Positions 35,275-43,167 of a stretch of DNA of 46,654 nucleotides are shown here, piece by piece. Every line of letters begins with the position of its first letter. Position 1 is the stretch's first letter. Source of the DNA: an uncultured Pseudomonadota bacterium. GTDB taxonomy: Bacteria > Pseudomonadota > Alphaproteobacteria > UBA9219. The DNA lies in contig CAIPYM010000012.1 of NCBI GenBank assembly GCA_903869345.1, positions 1 to 46,654 of the forward strand, in the 5' to 3' direction. The translations under genes and the position numbers were made by a program. Under the pieces are notes generated by a model that ran no database searches, had not been told where the DNA came from, and was given only the letters and a program-made list of their open reading frames with translations.

Positions 35275-36018
35275 TCATAGGGTTGGAGGTTCCAGCAGGC
35301 GGGCGCTCGCGGATTCAAGGGTGGTCTCGAGACGTTCCATGAACACCGTCCGGGGAAGTCCTGGAGGAATGGGCGGCAGGAACGCGAGCGTGACAACGCC
35401 GGGTCTCTTCAAAAAACTGTTTTTGGGCCACAGGCGGCCCGAGTTAACGGCCACGGGGACGACGGGCAGGGCAAGGGCCTGGTAAAGTGCCGCGACGCCC
35501 ACATGGTAAGGGGCCTTCGCACCGGGGGCGACGCGCGTGCCTTGGGGGAAAATCACGAGGGCGCGGCCTTCGTCGGCGGCTTGCCGCGCAGCGCGAAGCA
35601 TCCGTGTGAGGGCACGGCGTCGGCCCGCACGGTCCACAGGGATCATACCCGCGCGGCTTGCGTACCAGCCCCAGAGGGGCAGCCGCATCAACTCGGCCTT
35701 CAGGACAATGGCGGGCTGATCAAGGAGTCGTGCGAGCGTAAACGTCTCCCACGCCGATTGGTGTTTGGCGGCCACGATGTAAGGCTTGGGCGGGAGATGC
35801 TCGTACCCGACGATTGTTGCGCGAATCCCGCCGACGGAATGCTCAATCGTGTGCAGGCCCCCCAGCCAAAGGCGCATGCACGCAAACAGGCTTTTGCGGG
35901 GAAGGACCAGCGCCCCCAGGCACACGACGCACAAAAGCGCCGTCCATCCATAGAACGCAAGGTTCAAGAGGAAGGAACGCATCACGAGCAGGGAAAAGGC
36001 GAGGACGGAGGACGGCAT
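35275..36018 (-). CDS. plsC: 1-acyl-sn-glycerol-3-phosphate acyltransferase
   Basis: The product is 247 residues from the ATG at 36018. An N-terminal membrane segment (LLNLAFYGWTALLCVVCLGALVLP) is followed by the acyltransferase motifs KHQSAWET (motif I, with the alphaproteobacterial Glu variant of HX4D), MIPVDRAGRRRAL, and VIFPQGTRVAPG. It makes phosphatidic acid. The ATG lies in a repeat arm (GAGAACCT then ATGCCGT), giving the leader MPSSVLAFSLLV. The internal ATG at 35982 (MRSFLLNLAF) looks ancestral but lacks a clear ribosome site. It sits downstream of ftsE-ftsX-DUF218, a standard alphaproteobacterial order. Confidence 0.93.
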   Translation of the reverse strand: MPSSVLAFSLLVMRSFLLNLAFYGWTALLCVVCLGALVLPRKSLFACMRLWLGGLHTIEHSVGGIRATIVGYEHLPPKPYIVAAKHQSAWETFTLARLLDQPAIVLKAELMRLPLWGWYASRAGMIPVDRAGRRRALTRMLRAARQAADEGRALVIFPQGTRVAPGAKAPYHVGVAALYQALALPVVPVAVNSGRLWPKNSFLKRPGVVTLAFLPPIPPGLPRTVFMERLETTLESASARLLEPPTL

Positions 36019-36172
36019 AGGTTCTCTTGGGTTTCTCTTCACGCGTCACCCCGGCGAAAGCCGGGGTCCAGGTTTCAGTCGCCCCAGGAAAACGGCTCGG
36101 GATCCCGACTTTCGTCGGGATGACGGACGAGGGACGGAACGAAAAAGGACCTCCGTGCCATGCCGCCGTGCA
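36011..36172. repeat. Palindromic repeat family A with both arms, plsC start
   Basis: The left arm reads GACGGCATAGGTTCTC. The core includes CACCCCGGCGAAAGCCGGGG and CCCGACTTTCGTCGGGATGA. The right arm reads GAACGAAAAAGGACCTCC then GTGCCATGCCG. The left arm, on the minus strand, supplies the plsC ATG. The right arm runs directly into a family B repeat. Confidence 0.82.
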
Positions 36173-36252
36173 GGAGGATTCCAAGCACGCTTTTTGTTCA
36201 GAAACCCCTCTCCTTCAAGCAAAGAGGGAGTCGCGCTGCGCCTCCTTCACGG
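36173..36252. repeat. Dispersed repeat family B, copy 3
   Basis: AGGATTCCAAGCACGCTTTT, TGTTCAGAAACCCCTC, and GAGGGAGTCGCGCTGCGCC match copies 1 and 2 in order. It abuts a family A element and ends about 25 bases before the stop of the YdcF-like gene. Confidence 0.72.
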
Positions 36253-36277
36253 CCTGCCCATCTCTTCGATTCGGGTC

Positions 36278-36910
36278 TTATTTTGTAAGACTCTCCCGTA
36301 GGCGAATCAAGGCGAGGCTGATCAGGTATTTGGTGTACTCGCTGGCCAGCAGGCTCGCGGTGGCCGGGTGGCTCCACCAGGGATCCATGGGCACGTTGCT
36401 GGAAACAAGGGCATAAGGAAGGATGGTGACGTTCGGGAGCCCCGCGCTGAACAGCAAGAGGCTGCGCGGCATGTGGTAATTGGCCGTTACAAGCCGGATT
36501 TCGGAAAAACCCTCAACCTTAAGCCAACGACGAGTTTCCTCCACATTGCCGAGCGTGGAAGTCGCGGTCGAGCCCAACGTGATGCAGCAGGCTTGCAGGT
36601 CCGGGGCGAGGGGAATCTTGTCAAGCACGGGCGCATGATGGCCACCGGGTCCAACTCCCGAGATGAGCAGTTTTTTCCCCTTGCCCTCTGCAAGGAGGGC
36701 AAGGCCCTCTTCGATGCGTCCACTTCCGCCCGTCAACACCACAATGGCTTGCGTGGGCGGCAGGTCGGCATTCCGCGCAGGGGGCGGAAACGACCTCACG
36801 TGATCCACGAACGTTCCAAAACCCGACCCCCAAGCGCCAAGAACCCCGACTCCTAGCCCCGCCAAGAGCACACGCTTGAACGTCCTTTTGAAACGACAGC
36901 GGGAGGTCAT
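36278..36910 (-). CDS. YdcF/SanA/ElyC-like DUF218 protein
   Basis: The 210-residue product has an N-terminal membrane segment (VLLAGLGVGVLGAWGSGF) and a DUF218 domain (AIVVLTGGSGRIEEGLALLAEG, KLLISGVG, STLGNVEETRRW, IRLVTANYHMPRSLLLF). ElyC and SanA relatives act in envelope integrity and lipid-carrier homeostasis. The ATG overlaps the ftsX stop (ATGA), so translation is coupled. It sits in the ftsE-ftsX-DUF218-plsC order common to Alphaproteobacteria. Confidence 0.9.
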   Translation of the reverse strand: MTSRCRFKRTFKRVLLAGLGVGVLGAWGSGFGTFVDHVRSFPPPARNADLPPTQAIVVLTGGSGRIEEGLALLAEGKGKKLLISGVGPGGHHAPVLDKIPLAPDLQACCITLGSTATSTLGNVEETRRWLKVEGFSEIRLVTANYHMPRSLLLFSAGLPNVTILPYALVSSNVPMDPWWSHPATASLLASEYTKYLISLALIRLRESLTK

Positions 36911-37806
36911 GGCCACGCTCGCAGCTGCCCCATCGCCATGCGCCGGGCCGCAGCGCAGGCCACAAAAACAGCAAGCACAGGGACAAGTGCCATAAGGCCC
37001 GCCGCGACAAGAATCTCGTCCTGTGTGGGATGCAGGAAGGAAATGTCGAGGAACGTCCGCGCACCCATCGCGCCCATGGCAAGCGTAGCAGCGGCCAGCA
37101 CGAATCCCACCCCGGCGGCCACAAAAGCGCGTTTGCGAATCTCGGCGCGGAACAGACGTGTCAGGGTTTTGTCGTCAGCCCCCATAAGGTGAAGCATCTC
37201 CAGCGTGTCCCGTTGGGTCGTGAGCACGCTACGGCAGGCGAACGCGATTCCCAGGGCCAAGACGATCAGCACGAGCCCCACAACGCCCAGGGCGGCGATG
37301 CTGAGGCCACGGAGCAGGGGCAGGAACGTGGCGAGCGTGTCGGCGAGACTGTCCAACCGCGCCGTGATCTTGGCGGCGACAAGCGTCTGCTTGAGGCGAG
37401 GAAGATCCAAGCGCGCACCTGGGACGGCCTCCAGGTCCATCAGGATGGGCAGGGGGGCATCGGCCAGAGTCGCGGAATCAACGCCCCAGGCTTGCAGCAA
37501 CCGGCGACTTTCGTCGGTGGTGACAACGCGCGGCGGCGCAAGCGAGGGGTCGGCTTTGAGCAGAGCGAACACGCGTGGGAGTGTGTCGGACGTGCTCCCG
37601 TCTGAACCCAGAGACGCAGGCGGAATCACGAGGGTCGCGCGGCTCTGAATCGTGCGTTCGCCCACCCACGCGATGCCTCCGAATCCCACAGCGAGGCTCG
37701 CCATGACGGTGGCCAGGTAAATCAGCAAGGTCATCAAGAGGACCAGGTTCGCGCCCACGCGTCGCTCGCGGAAAGAACCTTCGAACAGAAGAGTCAGCGG
37801 ACGCAT
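36907..37806 (-). CDS. ftsX: Cell division protein FtsX
   Basis: The 299-residue product has four membrane segments: LVLLMTLLIYLATVMASLAVGF, then a periplasmic loop of about 110 residues, then SIAALGVVGLVLIVLALGIAF, VAAGVGFVLAAATLAMGAMG, and VAAGLMALVPVLAVFVACAA. Between segments two and three is the usual TLEMLHLMGADDKTLTRLF. With FtsE it forms the ABC-type complex that controls periplasmic amidase activators of the EnvC/NlpD kind; an NlpD-like protein is encoded elsewhere in the window. It follows ftsE after three bases and overlaps the next gene by four. Confidence 0.93.
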   Translation of the reverse strand: MRPLTLLFEGSFRERRVGANLVLLMTLLIYLATVMASLAVGFGGIAWVGERTIQSRATLVIPPASLGSDGSTSDTLPRVFALLKADPSLAPPRVVTTDESRRLLQAWGVDSATLADAPLPILMDLEAVPGARLDLPRLKQTLVAAKITARLDSLADTLATFLPLLRGLSIAALGVVGLVLIVLALGIAFACRSVLTTQRDTLEMLHLMGADDKTLTRLFRAEIRKRAFVAAGVGFVLAAATLAMGAMGARTFLDISFLHPTQDEILVAAGLMALVPVLAVFVACAAARRMAMGQLRAWP

Positions 37807-37809
37807 GGC

Positions 37810-38481
37810 CTAAGATCCCTCGGGAGGCGGTTGAAGAACCCCACCCTGAATCGCGAGCGTTGTTTTGCCCATGCGGGCCACAAGATGGTGTTGATGCGTG
37901 GCAATCACAACGGTTGTGCCCATTTTGTTCAGTTCCGTGAAAAGGTAGAGCAGCTTCAGCGCCGTTTGATCGTCCACGTTGCCCGTGGGCTCGTCGGCCA
38001 AGAGCAGAGCAGGCTTGTTCACAATCGCGCGGGCGAGGGCCACGCGTTGCTGCTCACCGCCGGACAATTCAGCGGGCCGCGCCTTCAGGCGGTCGCCCAG
38101 GCCCACCCAGGTCAAAAGCTCGGTCACATGACGCCGGACGGCCTCGGGCTCACCGCCCGCAAGCCACAGGGGGAGGGAAGCGTTTTCAATCGCCGTCAGG
38201 TGCGGAATCAGCCGCGAATCCTGCAACACAAATCCGAGCCGCCTTCGGAGCGCGGACAGGCTGCGGCGGTTCATCGTGGCAACGTCGTGTCCGAGCAACG
38301 TGATGCTCCCCGTGGTTGGACGAAGGGCCAGTCCCATGACGCGCAAAAGCGACGATTTTCCCGCCCCGCTGGGGCCTGTCAAAAACACGAACGCCCCCGG
38401 CTCCAGCTCCAGGGTGATGCCCGCGAGAATCGGGCGCTTGGTGCGGGAACGCACATGAACGTTATGAAGGGAAACAAGCAT
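37810..38481 (-). CDS. ftsE: Cell division ATP-binding protein FtsE
   Basis: The 223-residue ABC ATPase has Walker [16 protein letters not shown], the Q-loop in [12 protein letters not shown], the signature [17 protein letters not shown], Walker [14 protein letters not shown], and the H-loop VIATHQ. It is paired with ftsX. I chose the ATG at 38481, with AAGGGAAACA upstream. The frame remains open upstream to 38700, but that is intergenic repeat-type sequence. It heads the ftsE-ftsX-DUF218-plsC run. Confidence 0.94.
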   Translation of the reverse strand: MLVSLHNVHVRSRTKRPILAGITLELEPGAFVFLTGPSGAGKSSLLRVMGLALRPTTGSITLLGHDVATMNRRSLSALRRRLGFVLQDSRLIPHLTAIENASLPLWLAGGEPEAVRRHVTELLTWVGLGDRLKARPAELSGGEQQRVALARAIVNKPALLLADEPTGNVDDQTALKLLYLFTELNKMGTTVVIATHQHHLVARMGKTTLAIQGGVLQPPPEGS

Positions 38482-38608
38482 GTTGGCCTTGTGTGCCCTC
38501 GGTGGTGAGTCAAGATCCCGGACGTGTCCGCCTCGCGGCGTTGTAGCATACCCGTGCGCGGAAGACAGAGCGGGGGGCGCCGGGCGGAGTGGGAGAGGGG
38601 AAAGGCCC

Positions 38609-38789
38609 GTCCGGCAAAGGCCAGGATTCCGAGCCGTTTTTCGGAACGGCTGAATCAGGAACCCCGGCTTTCGCCGGGGTCCTTTTTGAGACACGTTCAC
38701 CGCTTTTTCAAACCGCCCCGCGTCCCGGCTTTCGCCGGGACAACGAGGAGATGCGACGAAAAGGAGAAATCCTTGCCGTGCCGCAGGTT
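38609..38789 (+). repeat. Palindromic repeat family A, complex copy with right arm
   Basis: It has three half-palindromes: GGCAAAGGCCAGGATTCC, ACCCCGGCTTTCGCCGGGGT, and GTCCCGGCTTTCGCCGGGAC. The right arm is GACGAAAAGGAGAAATCC then TTGCCGTGCCGCAGG. The arm ends seven bases before the stop of the minus-strand parvulin gene. It occupies most of the gap between ftsE and the parvulin. Confidence 0.8.
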
Positions 38790-38795
38790 AACCGA

Positions 38796-39704
38796 TTACT
38801 TCGTGGCGGCGGGCTCAGGGGCTGCCGGAGCTTCTTGGCTCTTCTCGTCCTCGGCCTTGTCTTTCTTCATGGGCGTTCCATCGGGGTTGAACATCTCGAT
38901 CTTGGTTTTGGATTCCAAGCTCTTGACCAACTGCGCGGCAAGCTCTTGCCCGAGCTGGTTGGCAATTTGGTTGTGGACGGCTTCCAGCGGCGGCGGGGCC
39001 GACTTCCGGCGCTCCTCCACCTGAATGACGTGGTAGCCGAAATCGGTCTTGACGGGCTTGTCGCTGACCTCGTTCGCTTTCATGGCGAAGGCGGCGTCGG
39101 CGAAGGGCTTGACCATGGCCGTGCGCGGGAAGAATCCAAGCTCACCGCCCTCCTTGGCCGAGCCGGAGTCCTTGGACTTTTCGGCGGCCAGTTTCGCGAA
39201 GTCCGCGCCGCCCTGAAGGGCTTTGATGACGTCATTTGCTTCAGCCTCGGTGGGCACCAGAATGTGCCGAGCCCGCACTTCATCTTCGGGCTTGAACTTG
39301 GCGACCATTGCATCGTAGCGAGCCTTGATCTTGTCGTCCGTGATCTTGGGTTGGACGGACTTGTGCACATAAAGGTCGGCCACGATTTGCTCCTCAGCGT
39401 CCTTCAGACGCGCCTTGGCTTCAGGGGTGTTCTGCAACTTGTCAGCGTAGCCCTTGGCGGCCGCGAGGCGCGTGATGGCCAGGCGCTGAACAATCTGGGG
39501 ATAGAGAATCTGCGGGGGAACGCGTTGCGCGGCGTTGCCCATGTCTTGCGCCTCGCGCAAAACCTCGGACATGTAGATGGGCTGCCCCCCCACCTTCGCG
39601 ACGATGGTGTTTCCGGCCGCCGGACTTGCGGCGCTTGCCGTCGTTGGGATCATGAGCGCTCCCATGCAGGCCAGTAGAGCTGCCTGACGTAACCGTGTCG
39701 TCAT
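38796..39704 (-). CDS. PpiC-type peptidyl-prolyl isomerase (parvulin), exported
   Basis: The 302-residue product has a Sec signal peptide (MTTRLRQAALLACMGALMIP...ASA), a SurA/PrsA-like N-terminal helical region, and a parvulin domain (about residues 145-240: VRARHILVPTEAEANDVIKAL, GGELGFFPRTAMVKPFADAAF, VKTDFGYHVIQVEERR). An acidic, Ala/Lys/Glu-rich tail follows. It should assist folding of exported proteins in the periplasm. AAGGAGAACAGAAC precedes the ATG. It is transcribed alone, away from tRNA-fMet. Confidence 0.92.
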   Translation of the reverse strand: MTTRLRQAALLACMGALMIPTTASAASPAAGNTIVAKVGGQPIYMSEVLREAQDMGNAAQRVPPQILYPQIVQRLAITRLAAAKGYADKLQNTPEAKARLKDAEEQIVADLYVHKSVQPKITDDKIKARYDAMVAKFKPEDEVRARHILVPTEAEANDVIKALQGGADFAKLAAEKSKDSGSAKEGGELGFFPRTAMVKPFADAAFAMKANEVSDKPVKTDFGYHVIQVEERRKSAPPPLEAVHNQIANQLGQELAAQLVKSLESKTKIEMFNPDGTPMKKDKAEDEKSQEAPAAPEPAATK

Positions 39705-39964
39705 GTTCTGTTCTCCTTGTGTCGCAGGGTCAAAATCAAAGGGTTCAGGGTTCGTCCGAGGGCACACACCGCACGGGGCGAACCCGTCCCCCACAAGAGC
39801 GGGCGATTGTGTCATCTTTACGTCCGTTCTGAAAAGAGGGCCGCAAAGAAAGAGCGAGAAAGACCTTGCACCTCGGTTGGAAAGCCTCTAGGGTCCCCCG
39901 AGTCTGCGGAGGGGTCACGGCGTTCTTGCTAAGAATGGCGCAATCCTTTTTCGGATAGCCCTGT

Positions 39965-40041
<77 letters not shown>

Positions 40042-40172
40042 AATTTGAAAATCCTTTCAATAAGACATCGGCTGTCCGCCAAGCTGAGGGATCGCGATGA
40101 TCGCAGTCCCGTCGAAGGTCAAAGGGCTGGATGATGGATTGCGTTGGGGGATCGAAGCGATGTTCTCGGACG

Positions 40173-42968
40173 TCAAGTCCCGAGGATTCGGCCTGAGAGA
40201 GGGGACGCTTTTCTGCTTTTCCGCCGCGTGAGTTTCTTGGATTCAAGCGGACTCACGAGGCTTTGGTAAAGTTCAAACAAAAACGCCACGCGGTCGCTAT
40301 CCCCCAGAAACTTCTTTTTGGAATAGGCCGCATCCACCGCCGCATCGAGCGCCCGGTGGGCTTTGGTCAGGGCGGGGGGCATGGCGACAGGATCATAAAG
40401 AAGCGCCAAAGATACCCCAGGATGGGCCGCCCGAACGTCCAAAACCTTTTGCGCCGCGTCCTCAATTTTCTTTTTCTGCGCTGCCGTGGCGTTCAGGGGC
40501 CACGGAAAGTTGTTGTACACAATCCCGGCAGAATAGCGGTAGCGGCTTTCAAGCCTTCCGCACACAGCCTTCACCCAGGTCATGTGCATGGAGGACGAGA
40601 GCACCCCGAGGTGATAGACGGTCGCACGGGGAGCAATTTTGAGCAGGTTGCTCGCCAACGTTTTGGGTCCCACAAACCCCATCGGAATGTAGTGCCGCCG
40701 TTCCGAAGAGACTTCGGGAATCACGAGGTAGCGTGATTTCGGCATGTTTTCAAAATGGAATCGTGTGGGAGTCGTCGCGAGGTTGTTCGTAACGGGTCTC
40801 TTGCTGGCCCGCCTGAATCGCTGAACATCTTCCAATCGTTTCATCACCTCGGGCATGCTTTTAAGTTCTTTGAGAGAACACTCGCCAAGCCAGAGGCAAA
40901 AGCGCTCATAATCATTGAGAAACTCGTCGCTTCCAATCCAGCGTCGGAAATAAGGAGCAGCAGCGGGTTCTTTTTGCAAAAAGGCTTTTTTCTCGTCGGG
41001 CGTAAAGAGGTAAGAGCCACCGTCAATGGGCTGATTGCCCGTTCCAATCTCAGGAACATTACACAAGGGCGTACTTCGCCGCATCACCACGATATCCGGG
41101 GCGCCCACGAGGTAGGGGTTGATGTTCGGGAATCGTGTTTCATGGGCCTTGGTCTGCGGATCCTCGTAATCAAAAAGCCTTTTTTCGGCGCGATCGTGCA
41201 GAGCAAATCCAATGATCACGCAATGCACGGCGGCCTTGCCGTGGGCCTCGCTTGTCCATTGGAACGTGCGGTGGGCGAAGTGGATTTTCACGCCACGCCG
41301 GAGCAAATCCGACCACAGGATGCCAACCTGCTCCCCTTGGGTAATGGAGTTCGTCGAGACAAACGCGGCTTTGATCGCGGGATTGCCCTCCATGTAATTC
41401 GCCGCCTTGCGGTACCAGGCGGTGACAAAATCCAAAACACCGGCCCCCTTCACGTCATTGAACGTTTCGCGCACGAGGGACCGTTGCTCGGCGGTCATGT
41501 ATTTCGATCCGACAAACGGCGGGTTGCCGAGAATGAAACTTAAGTCAGAAGGCGCAACGATGGTCCGCCAATCCAGCCGCAGGGCATTGCCGTGAACGAT
41601 GGTCGCGGATTTCACCAAGGGAAGCCGCGTGAAGTATTTTCCGAACGCCTCGGACACCCGCAGGTTCATTTGGTGGTCCATGAGCCAGAGCGCGGTCTGA
41701 GCAATCTGGGCCGGGAACTCCTCGATCTCGATGCCGTAGAACTGATCCACGTTGCACAAAATCAGGGCGCTGACGTCCATCGCCAAGGTTGGGTTTTTGG
41801 ACAGGTCAAACAGAACACGCAGAACATCCAATTCCAAAAGGCGCAGTTCGCGGTAGGCGATCACCAAAAAGTTGCCGCAGCCACAGGCCGGGTCCAGAAA
41901 CTTGAGCGTCGCAAGTTTGCGGTGGAAATCTTCCAGCTTTTTTGGCTGGCTCTTGATCCGTGTGAACTCGGCGCGGAGATCGTCCAGAAACAACGGTCCG
42001 ATCAGCTTTAGAATGTTGTTTTCGTCCGTGTAGTGCGCCCCAAGATTCCGACGTAACTGCGGGTCCATGACCGACTGAAACAGCGCCCCGAAAATGGCCG
42101 GGGAAATGCGGCTCCAGTCCATCGCGCAAAACTCAAGCAGCATCTCGCGCATGCCACGATCAAAGGTGGCCACGGGAAGGTACTCTTCGTACAAACGGCC
42201 ATTGACGTAAGGAAATGCGGCAAGCTGCTCGTCGAGGTTCTTCATCCTTTTGTGTTCAGGTGTGTTAAGGACATCAAACAAATGGGTCAGCCACTGCGCG
42301 AGGTCCGCCCCGTCTTCCGAGGTGCGTTGCTCAATCAAATCTTGAAATTGCCGCCGCTCAAAAATGCTCGTGTCATCCGCAAACAAGCAGAACAAAACGC
42401 GCACCAGGTAAACCTCCAGCGCGTGATCGTTGTAGCCCGCCAGTTTGAGCCGATCGTGCAAAAGCCCCATGCGCTCGGCGGCGTCGGTGTTGATGGCGAT
42501 CTGATCGACCTGCGCCGTGATGGTCTGAGTCTGGTACCCCGAGATAAAATCGAAAAGCCGAATGTTCTGATAAAACTCGGCCAGCAAAAATTCGTGCTGC
42601 GTGCCGTCTTCCAGGTCATAGAGGCGGAACCGCGCGAAATCCGATACCAAAATATAGCGCGGCAAGTCGCGGTCTTTGAGGCCCGGAAAATAATCCTTGG
42701 CTTGCGCGTAGGCCCGGTCCAGGTCTTTCCCACGGGATTTATGCTCAACCAGCAAAATCCCCTTCCAAAGCAAATCAATGTACCCGTCTTTCCCGTCAAT
42801 TTTTTTGACGCGCTTTTCAAACGTCGCGACGCGCCGCCGGGACACGCCGAAAACGCTGAAGAACCCGTCCAAGAACGACTTGGCCTCGGCGTCTTCCGAC
42901 GATTCCTCCGCCCATTCACGGGAGAAATTCAGGGCGCGATCTTTGATATCGTTGAGTGAAAGGGGCAT
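40173..42968 (-). CDS. MmeI-like type IIL restriction-modification enzyme
   Basis: The 931-residue protein joins a nuclease, a helical linker, an N6-adenine methyltransferase and a target-recognition domain. The N-terminal nuclease has Asp65 in GYIDLLWKG and Glu75-His-Lys77 in LLVEHKS, the D-X9-EXK spacing of MmeI. Motif I is LDPACGCGNF (residues 359-367) and motif IV is GNPPF (481-485). The C-terminal part includes YRYSAGIVYNNFPWP as in this family. Such enzymes cut DNA about 20 bases from their site and methylate one strand. The nuclease residues look intact, so it may be active. It lies between tRNA-fMet and a sensor kinase, with no separate partner gene. Confidence 0.9.
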   Translation of the reverse strand: MPLSLNDIKDRALNFSREWAEESSEDAEAKSFLDGFFSVFGVSRRRVATFEKRVKKIDGKDGYIDLLWKGILLVEHKSRGKDLDRAYAQAKDYFPGLKDRDLPRYILVSDFARFRLYDLEDGTQHEFLLAEFYQNIRLFDFISGYQTQTITAQVDQIAINTDAAERMGLLHDRLKLAGYNDHALEVYLVRVLFCLFADDTSIFERRQFQDLIEQRTSEDGADLAQWLTHLFDVLNTPEHKRMKNLDEQLAAFPYVNGRLYEEYLPVATFDRGMREMLLEFCAMDWSRISPAIFGALFQSVMDPQLRRNLGAHYTDENNILKLIGPLFLDDLRAEFTRIKSQPKKLEDFHRKLATLKFLDPACGCGNFLVIAYRELRLLELDVLRVLFDLSKNPTLAMDVSALILCNVDQFYGIEIEEFPAQIAQTALWLMDHQMNLRVSEAFGKYFTRLPLVKSATIVHGNALRLDWRTIVAPSDLSFILGNPPFVGSKYMTAEQRSLVRETFNDVKGAGVLDFVTAWYRKAANYMEGNPAIKAAFVSTNSITQGEQVGILWSDLLRRGVKIHFAHRTFQWTSEAHGKAAVHCVIIGFALHDRAEKRLFDYEDPQTKAHETRFPNINPYLVGAPDIVVMRRSTPLCNVPEIGTGNQPIDGGSYLFTPDEKKAFLQKEPAAAPYFRRWIGSDEFLNDYERFCLWLGECSLKELKSMPEVMKRLEDVQRFRRASKRPVTNNLATTPTRFHFENMPKSRYLVIPEVSSERRHYIPMGFVGPKTLASNLLKIAPRATVYHLGVLSSSMHMTWVKAVCGRLESRYRYSAGIVYNNFPWPLNATAAQKKKIEDAAQKVLDVRAAHPGVSLALLYDPVAMPPALTKAHRALDAAVDAAYSKKKFLGDSDRVAFLFELYQSLVSPLESKKLTRRKSRKASPLSGRILGT

Positions 42969-43167
42969 GGGGACCTTGAGTCGTGGTTGGGAAAAGACAC
43001 CCGCGCCGGAACCCTCGGGCCCGTCCCGACACGCGGAAAACCTAGCACAAATCGAGAAGACCGAAAGGCTCCCGGCTCTGTCGAGGAAGCCTCAGGCCCC
43101 TCCTTCCCCCACATTCCTTGAAAAAGCCCCGTTGGGTGAAAGCTTCGAGTCGACGAAGGGGGGTGTT

